A stretch of 64,000 nucleotides of DNA from Tubulanus polymorphus (lineage: Eukaryota > Nemertea > Palaeonemertea > Tubulaniformes > Tubulanidae), in assembly GCF_964204645.1 (NCBI RefSeq), contig NC_134025.1, positions 310,001 through 374,000 of the forward strand, in the 5' to 3' direction. The notes beneath the pieces are model-generated. The model made no database searches. It worked only from the letters and a program-made list of their open reading frames with translations, and was not told where the DNA came from. Both the position numbers and the translations under genes were made by a program. Of the stretch, positions 12,401 through 23,200 are shown in pieces; within the stretch, counting starts at the first letter, position 1; each line of letters begins with the position of its first letter.

Positions 12401-15264
12401 TTACAAGATTTGCCTAGCTAATTTCATTTCAATATTTTGGTTTCTTTGTTAAGAATTCAGTTAGAATATAAGTCTATCATCTATAGTTAACAAAACCTTT
12501 TTCTGAAAAACTGCTTTAGAGAAAATTTGCTATATAATCCCATGAATGTAAGAATGAACCTAGTATTCTAATGATGATAAGATTGAAACCTTGATGAATG
12601 GTTGAGTAATAGCCAGTGCTGCTGATGCTGCTACTGCTGCTGTTAAACTATCTTTATTATTGTGTTCTGTGGTTTTTTCATCCTCTGTTTTATAATCAGT
12701 AAGTAATGTAGGTTGAACTACTCGTTTCACCGGTCCGCGCTGATCTTGCCTGAAACATAAACACGGGTTCATCTTATAAACGTAAGCTACAGGGAGCAGT
12801 CATGGCTAAGATTTAATCATTTAAGTTGTATAGCCAACTTGCGACTAGTCTTAAGATTTGGGACAACTTTCGCACTTAACTCGTGACTATGCAAGTGATC
12901 CTTGAAGGTTTTTGATAAATTGCAAATTTACCTTTGACTGAAAATGTTTCTGACTTTATCTTGCGTTGATCCGAACCGTGAGATGGTTATTTCGTTAGTA
13001 GGTTTATGTATAAGTATCTCTGAACCACTGACCGGTTCTCCTTGTATCAGTTTCACTGCTGGTTTATTACTCAACATCTACAGAATACAACATTCAAATC
13101 ATATATTTCAATCTAGATCCGATCCTACAGTTTGTGACTCTACAGATATAATTAGTTCAATTCCAATGTTTCAACTCAAGAGTTGAATTTAAAAACACAA
13201 ATGTCAAACTGGATTCAGGACCCCAGTTTTTTCAGTTCACAGTTCAGTTTGATTTGAATAAGTCATTTTTAACTGTGATAATTGTCAAATTAATAGTGAG
13301 AGCAGTGCGATGACACCGGCTTTGAGTTGCTATCAATCAGTGAATCAGTTAATGTTTAAATACCTTTGTTTTAGAAGCAAGTCGATCTCTAGCTGTTGCT
13401 AATGATTTAGGATCATTTTGTACTGTTGTCGTGCTTCCTGTTGATATAACTCTTTTTCTCTGTGAAAGATCTTGATCGCTCTTATACTGAGGCAGACTTT
13501 GCTGGCTCCCTCCGGACTGTCTGAGATCCTGCTGGCTCCATCCGGACTGTCTGAGGTCCTGCTGGCTACCTCCGGACTGTCTGAGTTCCTGCTGGTTACC
13601 TCTAGACTGTCTGAGATCCTGCTGGCTACCTCCGGACTGTCTGAGATCCTGCTGGTTACCTCCAGACTGTCTGAGGTCCTGCTGGCTCCCTCCAGACTGT
13701 CTGAGGTCCTGCTGGCTACCTCCGGACTGTCTGAGTTCCTGCTGGTTACCTCTAGACTGTCTGAGTTCCTGCTGGCTTCCTCTGGACTGTCTGAGATCCT
13801 GCTGGTTACCTCTAGACTGTCTGAGTTCCTGCTGGCTTCCTCCTCCGGGCTGTGGCAAGTCCTGTTGGCTTCTATCAGTTGATCCTGCATAATGCTGGCT
13901 TCCTCTCATGTCCTGCAGGTTACCCATGGGCAGTCTGATGTCTTGCTGGGTATTGGGCAGTCTCATGTCCTGCAGGTTACCCATGGGTAGTCTCATGTCT
14001 TGCTGGCCACTGGGCAGTCCCATATCTTGCAGGTTATCAGTAGTCAGTCTGATATCTTGCTGGCTACTCACAGATTTTTGTAGTTCTCTCATTGATTCCT
14101 GTTGGCTTCCAGATGAAACTGTTGAAGGTGAATGTGCATGAACTGTTACAACACGTTCCTCAACAGTGAATATATCTGGTGTTGATTGACGAGAACCTGT
14201 TGCAAAAACACATACAACTCATTACGTTCAATCGCTAATAATCATATCTTCACTAGATTTAGAATATAATACCTACCTCCTTCCCAAATAACATCCTTCC
14301 CTGTTACAAGAGATGTAGAAGATTGCAGAGTTAGATCAGATGACGCGGGTTTAAGTTGAGCCGATCGCCCGAGTCCAGAATCGGTTGATTTCGCAGCAGC
14401 AGCAGCAGCAGCAGCTGTGGGTGATGTTTGATTCTGCTCATTCAACGGTACTAACGGGGGTTCTATTTCTCGTTGCCGTGGGGATATAGCGGGAATACTG
14501 CGGGCCGATCTATTCGTTTCGGACAGCGCCCCCTGTTGACCGGGAGTTGAAGTAATCAACGCGGAATCTGAAGCGTTTATAACTGATAAATCTTTTCCGT
14601 CTAAAAAACAATTCCACATTTGAGACGAATTTGAACGATTCTCTTTGGTCGGAACAACATCTAAATCTTCACAACTCTCATTATCGGGTGGAATCTGGTC
14701 GGAATCGGGTGGAATCTGGTCCGAATCGAGTGGAATCTGGTCGGAATCGGGTGGAATCTGATCAGGAGAAATTACTCGCCGATATTGTTCATGATTGAAT
14801 GAATCAATAAGTGATGTTTGAGGGAACGATTGATCAATCAGTCGTCCCTGAGATAAACCACTTTTATTCGCTGTTTTCTCGACTGCCGGTGTTCTATACT
14901 CGAGGGGTGGAGGTAAATCAAGAAGAAGTTCTTGTGTTTCAAACGGAGATTTAATTTCGCGTAGTTTTTTAATGGAGAGTTTAACTTTGTGAGCTCTGTT
15001 TGAGAGGAAGCTGCTCTCGTGAAGACTGGAACCGATCGATGTGTTGCTAGCCGGTTCTATAAGAGTTGAACGTATTAACACTTCGCTAGCTGTGGAACTC
15101 GGTTGAGAATTATCCGATGAATTATGATCGGATAATTCGGTAGTTTTAGTCGCGTGTTGAGCCGCAGTGTTGGTTATTGATACGAGTTCTGTTCCGTCGC
15201 TGATACAACTTATATCTTTATTATTCAACAGAGCAACAACATCAAATTCTTCGGTTTTATTCAT
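9468..15264 (-). CDS. KIAA0586: TALPID3/KIAA0586-like centrosomal protein, probably partial
   Basis: Seven minus-strand exons join in phase: 15264-14277 (ATG directly at an acceptor, so a 5' UTR exon probably lies upstream), 14196-13364, 13077-12932, 12749-12590, 12307-12116, 11668-11419 and 9582-9468, giving about 894 codons. The first two exons are low complexity: a DQIPPDS repeat, poly-Ala, then QDMRLPMGNL and GSQQDLRQSG repeats. The later exons look conserved. They have an Ala-rich segment ending in TQPFIK, a coiled coil (DLETKLADFMTKLSNAEEK and ELEKQLNDLTQKRLDYLEKM), then SPLNTPAPRTRPP and GRLFTEILAHQSP. From memory of the family, this order (Ala-rich, LKxQxDLExK coiled coil, Pro-rich, a leucine-rich xEILxxxxSP motif) matches TALPID3, a centriole protein needed for ciliogenesis. 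The identity is inferred without alignment. Vertebrate TALPID3 continues for several hundred more residues that I cannot find here. Confidence 0.6.
9839..11370. repeat. 60-bp minisatellite, about 25 units, in a TALPID3-like intron
   Basis: Each unit is 60 bases (20 codons) and contains GATATCTGAGTTGGATGRTA and GTAGACTCCGCTCAAGTC. The unit length is a multiple of three and stops are rare, so open frames appear on both strands. The array lies inside the intron between the exons ending at 11,419 and starting at 9,582. Units from 10,801 to 11,280 share a TTAAG variant where earlier units have TTGAG, a sign of local homogenisation. Confidence 0.95.
13495..13855 (-). repeat. In-frame coding minisatellite (10-residue unit)
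   Basis: About twelve 30-base units inside exon 2 of the TALPID3-like gene encode GSQQDLRQSG with D/E, R/G and S/N variants. A second looser repeat (QDMRLPMGNL, about 4 units) lies just upstream in the protein at 13,910-14,060. The frame is preserved across all units and into the conserved downstream exons, so the array extends the protein without breaking it. Confidence 0.9.
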
Positions 15265-16174
15265 CTGAAAAAACAAATAAATACATGTGTCCTTTAAATA
15301 CTTAGACTATAAACTTTTACTAAAATTCATTTGGAAATATATATTTTCTTTATTTTCAAATCAGTGAAATATTTATAGCATTGCCGAATACAGAGTTTTT
15401 GAGGGCCGGTTTTGGATTGTCTTTATCAAGAGATATTTATTGAATCCATTGCGATGGAAAAATGCATTTCAAATCTGTGTCATAATTACACGCTTTTTTT
15501 ATTTTAGCGGCGCGGGTAAAGCAGTGCGATTTATTTTTCTCGCTTTTTTCAAATTTTTCTAATGGTTTAATTTACCACTGCTGTTTTGTGAAAGGAATTT
15601 CTAATGCTCTTTTGAAATGATAGGTAACTTGACACACTATATTCAAAATATCTAATTCATACTATAGATGTTGAATAAACCGTGTATTTAATTTGTATTT
15701 GTTTGTTTGGATAGTTAGTGGCGGGCAGTGAGTGAATTAAACTCACTGTGAGTGACTCGTGAGTGAATTGTGAGTGAATTGTGAGTGAATTGTGAACAAC
15801 AGCCGCCAGTCACACACCACACACAGTTTCTACTATCTGATTCATATGTGAGTAGAATTCAGTTTACCTTCAATCCTAACTTTGTAATTCAATAAAGTAA
15901 TCACTATCTATTCAAATCATTCAGTTTTGGCGCTGCTTACTTCCGGGTTATGAGCTCTGGCACGCGAGTTTCAATTCAATCTACACTTTATTGAACAAAT
16001 TTCTTTTTGTACAAATAAACGATTTAATGAAATTGATTGGACACAAATTGCGACTCATAAATGATGAGAAAAAGATAATCAGATGTATTTAATTATTGCG
16101 GCAGTAGGTAACACAGCGCCATCTAGTGGCATTCGTGATATTGTTTCTACTTCCGGTGCAGTGAGGGGTTGAAA
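15265..16174. promoter_or_regulatory. Putative bidirectional promoter between TALPID3-like and ATP5PB genes
   Basis: The two genes are divergent with start codons about 0.9 kb apart. ETS-type motifs are present in both orientations: ACTTCCGG at 15,939-15,946 (CCGGAAGT on the minus strand) and at 16,149-16,156, about 20 bases ahead of the ATP5PB start codon. The 5' UTR exon of the minus gene should lie here. A short GTGAGTGAATT repeat sits at about 15,740-15,796. Transcription starts are inferred only. Confidence 0.5.
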
Positions 16175-18128
16175 ATGTTGTCGCGAATCGCTTTAAAACC
16201 AGGTAAAAACTACAATAAATCATTAATTTAATCGATAAAACTGAACTTCTAATGATTGTTGATATTTAATTGTATTTATTGAATGGTTAAATGATAATGG
16301 AGCAGATTAAACGCCACAAACAGAAGACGGTTTGGTTTACTTCCGATTTGACCTTCTTCCCAAGTCAGGACTGACCCGATTCGGGGTTTGACCCTTCTCT
16401 ATTCGGTGGCCTCTATAAATAATTCCGTATGTTGATATTGTTGTAGGTGTACTGGCACAAGTAAGGCCACAATGCTTGTGAGTATTTATACAACACTTTT
16501 CATTCTCTAAGATACTGATTTTCTATTTTACTGATTGATTGATTGATTGACAGGTCGGCAGTTGTAAGGCAAGCGAGTGATCAACCCTCACAGGATGTCG
16601 CCAAACAAACACAGATACAGAAAGCGCACGCATTATACAACGGCCCGGAACGAGACGTGAAGAATTTCCCTGTTGATAAAATGCCCGATGAAGCGCCACC
16701 TGTAAAATATGGATTCATTCCGGAATCGTGGTTTCAGGCGTTCTATGATAAAACTGGTGTCACAGGTAAAAACCATTCAATTAGACACTTCACAATTCAA
16801 ACTGAACTGATTTGAGCTGAAACTGAACCCAGAACACAATTCCACATTTCAGCAACCAGTTCCACATTTCTAGACACAGTTCCACAGTTCTGGACCCAGG
16901 ACTCCTGAACTGTGTGAATAAATCCGATGACTGACTGTATGGTTAATGTGTTTTTCAGGGCCGTATCTGTTTGGAGGTGGTTTATTGACATATTTATTGT
17001 CTAAAGAGATCTGGGTCGTTGATCACGGTTTCACTGAGTTCCTCAGTTTCTGGACGGCTATTTATATCGTGAACAGGAAATTCGGTAAAACAATCGCTGA
17101 TTATCTGGATAAAAGAGTTGAGGTAAATAGAGGAGTGGACTCTGTGGACTCGAGTATTCAGAGAACAGATCAGTGATTATAAATGAGTGAATTATATTTG
17201 AATTTTAGGATCGTCAGGAGAAACTGTATTATCGACCAATCAGAGAAGCTCGTAAAGGTTACGAACAGTTGATTCAAGTTGCTGAAGAAGATATCGCGAG
17301 GCAGGACGCGCAGAAAATGTTATTCGAAGCTAAACGCGTAAGAATTCTGTGTTCCTTATTTTATCAACACCCCGCATTCTACTTTATTAGTTACCTACAG
17401 TTGATTAACACTTTGCCTCTTTCTTAGAGTTCCTATAAATCGACATCCTAGTCTCTCTGAGAAATGATGCCTTCTCTTTTGTGTTTCATTAAATAGAGTT
17501 TGTTAATATTTTTATTTCAGGAAAATGTGAATCTTCAGTTAGAGGCTATTTATAGACAGCGTTTGGCTGATGTTCATCAACAAGTGAAAAATCGTCTGGT
17601 AAATGAAATCATTATTTATAGAATGATAGGATAGATGAGGATTTGATTTTGAATGTTGTGTGTTTTGTGTTATAGGATTATCAGCTGGATGTACAACAAA
17701 CTAAACGTAGATTTGAACAAGAACACATGGTTGATTGGATCATTAGTAATGTCGTGAAAAATATCTCACCGCAACAGGTAACACAATCCCTCCCAGCTTC
17801 CCACTCCCCTAGCCCCCTCACATTGAGTTAAATACCCCTCCCCTACCTCATATTGTCTGAGTTACTGTATCTCATCCAGTGTGTACAATGTAACAATGAG
17901 TTGATTGTCTCAGATTATCACACGTCACTGATTACAAAATATTTAAAATTTCCCAACTGCGATTCATGTTGCTGTGACTGCCCCAGAATGCTGCCTCATT
18001 GAGTCCATTGAGACACGTGGCACAGTGTATGTAGAGTATTAATTATTGATGTTATTATATTTCAGGAGAAGGAGAGTGTAACTAAATGTATAGCTGATTT
18101 GAAAGGATTAGCCGCTGTCCGGGCTTAA
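16175..18128 (+). CDS. ATP5PB: Mitochondrial ATP synthase subunit b (F1Fo peripheral stalk)
   Basis: Eight exons join in phase: 16175-16202, 16447-16477, 16554-16765, 16959-17122, 17209-17337, 17521-17598, 17676-17777 and 18066-18128. They encode 268 residues (the human precursor is about 256). The first two small exons give an Arg/Leu-rich start MLSRIALKP, fitting a mitochondrial presequence. Next come PPVKYGFIPESWFQAFYDKT and GVTGPYLFGGGLLTYLLSKEI, the conserved region leading into the membrane hairpin. The long charged helix follows, with KRRFEQEHMVDWI and the C-terminal EKESVTKCIADLKGLA. Subunit b anchors the peripheral stalk in the inner membrane and holds F1 against rotation. The ATG at 16,175 is chosen because it opens the presequence just after the ETS-like site. 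Donors and acceptors are all GT-AG. Confidence 0.95.
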
Positions 18129-18217
18129 ATAAATCATTAACAAAACTGAACTAATTTTTAACGCGTTGTTTAATTTAACTGAAAGAATTCTGTAGCGAAG
18201 TGTGTTGTGTACAATAG

Positions 18218-18223
18218 AATAAA
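18218..18223 (+). terminator. Candidate polyadenylation signal of ATP5PB
   Basis: AATAAA lies 90 bases after the stop codon, just before the 30-bp array. Another AATAAA overlaps the stop codon (18,128-18,133) but looks too close to the coding end. Confidence 0.5.
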
Positions 18224-18300
18224 TTACTCATCAATTTCATTCTGATTTAAAAAGCTTTTCATTTGTTTTTGTGGTTGATGAAGTTTTTCCTGCAGAGAAA

Positions 18301-19405
18301 TAGGATTCATCAGCTCCCTCTTAACCCTACTGGGATTCATCAGCTCCCTCTTAACCCTACTGGGATACATCAGCTCCCCCTTAACCCTACTGGGATACAT
18401 CAGCTCCCCCTTAACCCTACTGGGATACATCAGCTCCCTCTTAACCCTACTGGGATACATCAGCTCCCCCTTAACCCTACTGGGATTCATCAGCTCCCTC
18501 TTAACCCTACTGGGATACATCAGCTCCCCCTTAACCCTACTGGGATACATCAGCTCCCCCTTAACCCTACTGGGATACATCAGCTCCCCCTTAACCCTAC
18601 TGGGATACATCAGCTCCCTCTTAACCCTACTGGGATACATCAGCTCCCTCTTAACCCTACTGGGATACATCAGCTCCCCCTTAACTCTACTAGGATACAT
18701 CAGCTCCCTCTTAACCCTACTGGGATACATCAGCTCCCCCTTAACCCTACTGGGATACATCAGCTCCCTCTTAACCCTACTGGGATACATCAGCTCCCTC
18801 TTAACCCTACTGGGATTCATCAGCTCCCTCTTAACCCTACTGGGATTCATCAGCTCCCTCTTAACCCTACTGGGATACATCAGCTCCCCCTTAACCCTAC
18901 TGGGATACATCAGCTCCCCCTTAACCCTACTGGGATACATCAGCTCCCCCTTAACCCTACTGGGATACATCAGCTCCCTCTTAACCCTACTGGGATACAT
19001 CAGCTCCCTCTTAACCCTACTGGGATACATCAGCTCCCCCTTAACTCTACTAGGATACATCAGCTCCCTCTTAACCCTACTGGGATACATCAGCTCCCTC
19101 TTAACCCTACTGGGATACATCAGCTCCCTCTTAACCCTACTGGGATACATCAGCTCCCTCTTAACCCTACTGGGATTCATCAGCTCCCTCTTAACCCTAC
19201 TGGGATACATCAGCTCCCCCTTAACCCTACTGGGATTCATCAGCTCCCTCTTAACCCTACTGGGATACATCAGCTCCCTCTTAACCCTACTGGGATTCAT
19301 CAGCTCCCTCTTAACCCTACTGGGATACATCAGCTCCCCCTTAACCCTACTGGGATACATCAGCTCCCCCTTAACCCTACTGGGATTCATCAGCTCCCTC
19401 TTTAT
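18301..19405. repeat. 30-bp minisatellite, about 37 units
   Basis: Nearly perfect 30-base units contain ATWCATCAGCTCCCYC and CTTAACCCTACTGGG. Three variable positions distinguish units. A rare double variant (TTAACTCTACTAGG) occurs at 18,681 and again exactly 360 bases later at 19,041, pointing to a 12-unit block duplication. Frames are open on both strands because the unit is 10 codons. There is no start context, intron structure or conserved flank, so I do not call a gene. The array sits between the convergent 3' ends of ATP5PB and XPNPEP2 copy 1. Confidence 0.95.
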
Positions 19406-19559
19406 AACCCTACTACACTCAAACTGATGGTTGATAACTTAAATGGACAATTTGGGACAAATCCTAAAGCCATGACTCGACTGTACAACTGATCCCCAGG
19501 GTCCCATTTCTCGACTCTCTTCTAAAACTGATTGAACACACACACAGGTAGAACTGGAC

Positions 19560-19975
19560 CACGCTCAAGGGACCTCACAGACTGGTCACTCAGTCTCCAC
19601 GGACCTCAGATAAACTGGTCACTCAGTCTCCACGGACCTCAGATAAACTGGTCACTCAGTCTCCACGGACCTCGCAGATAAACTGGTCACTCAGTCTCCA
19701 TGGACCTCGCAGATAAACTGGTCACGCAGTCTCCACGGACCTCGCAGATAAACTGGTCACTCAGTCTCCACGGACCTCGCAGATAAACTGGTCACTCAGT
19801 CTCCACGGACCTCGCAGATAAACTGGTCACTCAGTCTCCACGGACCTCGCAGATAAACTGGTCACTCAGTCTCCACGGACCTCGCAGATAAACTGGTCAC
19901 TCAGTCTCCACGGACCTCACAGATAAACTGGTCACTCAGTCTCCACGGACCTCGCAGATAAACTGGTCACACTCC
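19560..19975. repeat. 33-bp minisatellite at the duplication breakpoint
   Basis: About 12 units contain AGATAAACTGGTCACTCAGT and CTCCACGGACCTCGC. A shortened version (three units) appears at 29,715-29,815, at the junction between the two duplicated segments. One breakpoint of the tandem duplication therefore falls inside this array. Confidence 0.95.
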
Positions 19976-20227
19976 ATAGACAAAGACTCCCTTGATATAT
20001 CAATATACAAATTATCATTTCTTTATAAGTACAAATATTTGTTGATGGTAAAAAATTGATTTTTCTCCTGGACGATGAGAAGGAAACCTCTTGTTTATAC
20101 ATCCACGTGCCAGGGGTAGGCACGCTTCTTCTAACTAGACAGAGGTAACAGGAGATTATCATATAAAGTGTATATACTACAAGCTATGAATAGAGTTGTG
20201 ATGGGGATGATTTGAGGAGGCGGAGAG

Positions 20228-23200
20228 TTACATCGATAAAACTATTGTTACAATTATTCCAACGATAAAAGTCCATTTAGCTCGAAAATTATTGGAATTA
20301 TTAAATATTGCGGCTTCTGATATTTTCTTAGTCCGTAGCCGTAGCCACTCGTAAGCGTCAAAGTGACCTTGACGTTTCAGTTCATTACCAATTACACTTA
20401 AACATCTCTCATTGTAGTAATTCAACCATTTCCTCTGCAAAAACAATAGAAAACCGTTACATTGCATTTGCTTAGATTTTTCTGAGTTTGTAATCGTCAC
20501 TTTCGACTGAACTTTCTGCAATGCGATAACTGTGCACCACGACCTACAATTATACAGAGCTGTTTTTGATATTTACCTGATCTTGAGACAACATCGAATA
20601 ATTGATGAGATTTGGTTCGAACGGAACCAATGTTATTGGTTCCCACGTCAAATACCTATCACCACCAAAGTTATGCTACAAAAAAACCCATCCAACAATA
20701 GTCATAAATATTTCAATTTGCTGGTGATTCCAGGTTTATAGAATGTTTGTATTTCTCACCTTTGTTTTCGCTTTTGTGACCATAAGAATTGTTTCTAATC
20801 TAATTCCAAATTTACCATCCTCGTAATACCCGGGTTCTACAAGACAAACACACAAAATTATCATGTTATAAAGACTAATACAGCTCAGTTGTGTAGCGGA
20901 TACAGGGGGTCTATGTGCTGGAGGTCGGCCGGGTTTGAGCCAATCTGCGGTTAGGGTAAGTAAGGGTGTCGACTTGCCTGGAAGATTTTTTTTTTTAATT
21001 TCTTACTGCGGTTCCAGCTCTCAACTAACAATAACATTTATGGCGAATCTTGGGTTGAGAGGTTTTGAAAAAGATCAGCCTCAATTGAAAAAAGATTTCT
21101 TACCATCTGATAAAAACATTCCTTCCATTAACGCATTATCATCACCACCTTGAGAAACACCAGATCCAATCCCTATCGGCCCTATAGAAATACGATTCAT
21201 ATTGATCTGAATCACAGAATTATCATCAGTGTAAAGAAGTTCATTGATTTACCTTCATGAACGCTGAGATAGGCTCCTATACCGTGATCAGTATCGTGTC
21301 TGTAATTTAAACCTACAGACCATAGGGGTTCACGAGCTTTTATATCCAATTCTCTCCCTGTATAACAGATTAAACACATCCCATTTTCATTATAGGCTCG
21401 TCGTATTATGACTATATACATCTAAAGTTTGTTATAAATTCCATCTTCACAGAAACAGCAATAAATGTTATTCTAATGTATTATACGTATTCATCACTGT
21501 TTCTGTGAAAATGAGATTTCGATTTATAAACTTTGAAATATCATCAATTGTGAGATTCATCACTGAGAGAATATATCAGCATCAGTCAACATATGATCTC
21601 ATTCTTCATGAAATCATTTAGATTTATCTGATGGAATCTTACCCAGTGTTTCCACTGGCCAAACAGCCATAGCTACATTTATAGATCCCATTAAAACTCG
21701 CGTGTAGGTCTCCTAAAAACCGGTGAAACAAACAACGTTAAACAAGATGGACCTAAATGATGAAGTCCTCGCTAAAAAATTCAGATCAGTTCCATCATTT
21801 TCGGTTAAGTTCGAATCTTGGGTCTTAAAATTTTCAATATGTCTTTACTCCAGATTCAGATTTTGGGAATTGTTGTCCCTCTTAAGCCTAAGCCTCGAAT
21901 CTGGGACCTCTGACATTTTGCCATATGTGCAAACATCTACACCTGGAGTCAGTGGTGGTCATAGATTCAGATCTTAACCGACAACTGTGGAACTGAAGCG
22001 TGGACCTACTATTTCCCAAGGTGTTGGTTCTCCATAATGAAAAGTTCTCGTGACATCAGTGGTACCTTCACTGTTACAAATATAAAACACTATCTCTGTT
22101 AGAATCAAATGTCACATCGAGAATCTGAATCAGTCTCCTCAATTAGTTTCTTTATTCTGGACTGTAGCTTCTTGAAGATAACTATCAGTTTACAGTCGGA
22201 ACGTTGAAAAAATTATTATTGGCTCAAGGAAACATTTCAGACTCTTTTTATTCTTAGTGTGCAGGGATTTTATGTCATCTTTACAACACGGACTCAGAGT
22301 GTTTCACCAATGGTATATAAAGTTATAGATAGCAATTTTGTATAATTGCATTCAGTTAATACATAAGCGTCACAAAGGCATTGTACGTAATGGGGTACTT
22401 ACAGATATTGTAAGGGGGTGGGTGGGTGTGGGGTACTTACAGATATTGTCCTCCTGAGTCTAATAAATACATTTCTTTATTAGTAATCTCTCTATCAGTA
22501 ATATTAGTAGGTGTATAATGTATAATGGCACCATGTGGTCCTGCCGCAGATATCGTTCCAAAACTTAAACCTTTATTATCCGGTTGTTCGCTGTATGGAT
22601 AGAAAACATTCAGATTTCTATTTTCAAAACCTCTTTAATTCAAATGCTCTTTCAGCACTGAAGACGTTTATATACTCAATTGCTATGAGCCATTTTCAAA
22701 AAAGAGAGTAGTAACGTTTTGAAAATGGCTGATGGAATTGAGTCGCAAAGTTTCTACAGCTTACCGTCTGTACTTTTCAAGTACATTAGCAGCCGACAAT
22801 TCAGTCCAATATTTGCCTTCTTTTACCTGGAAATTTCACAAATTATGTTCACGACATAACAACATAGTTTAATTACGGGTTTGGTTTGAGTAAGATTTTA
22901 TATACAAACCTCTCGTTCTAGTTTAGTTAGAAATTGTATCAAAGCTATCGCATCTTTAACCTACAAATTAAACATGATACTCATCAAATATAGGTTTACA
23001 CATCACAGTCATCTGAACCCAGTTCTTGGTTTAATTTCACTCCACTTCAATGAGTTAATTATAGAATCAAATCTGAACTCGCAACTGCGGAACTGGATTC
23101 TGATTGGTGAAATCTGACACTAAAGGTTTTGTCAATGAGACTTCACTATAAGTCGTCATCTTAAAGACTTATGACTTACACGTAGAATTGAACTCAAAAA

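Noticed and set aside
18224..19492. Long open frames of 388 and 409 codons on opposite strands
   Set aside because: Both are products of a 30-base (10-codon) tandem array. They have no introns, no conserved flank and no start context.
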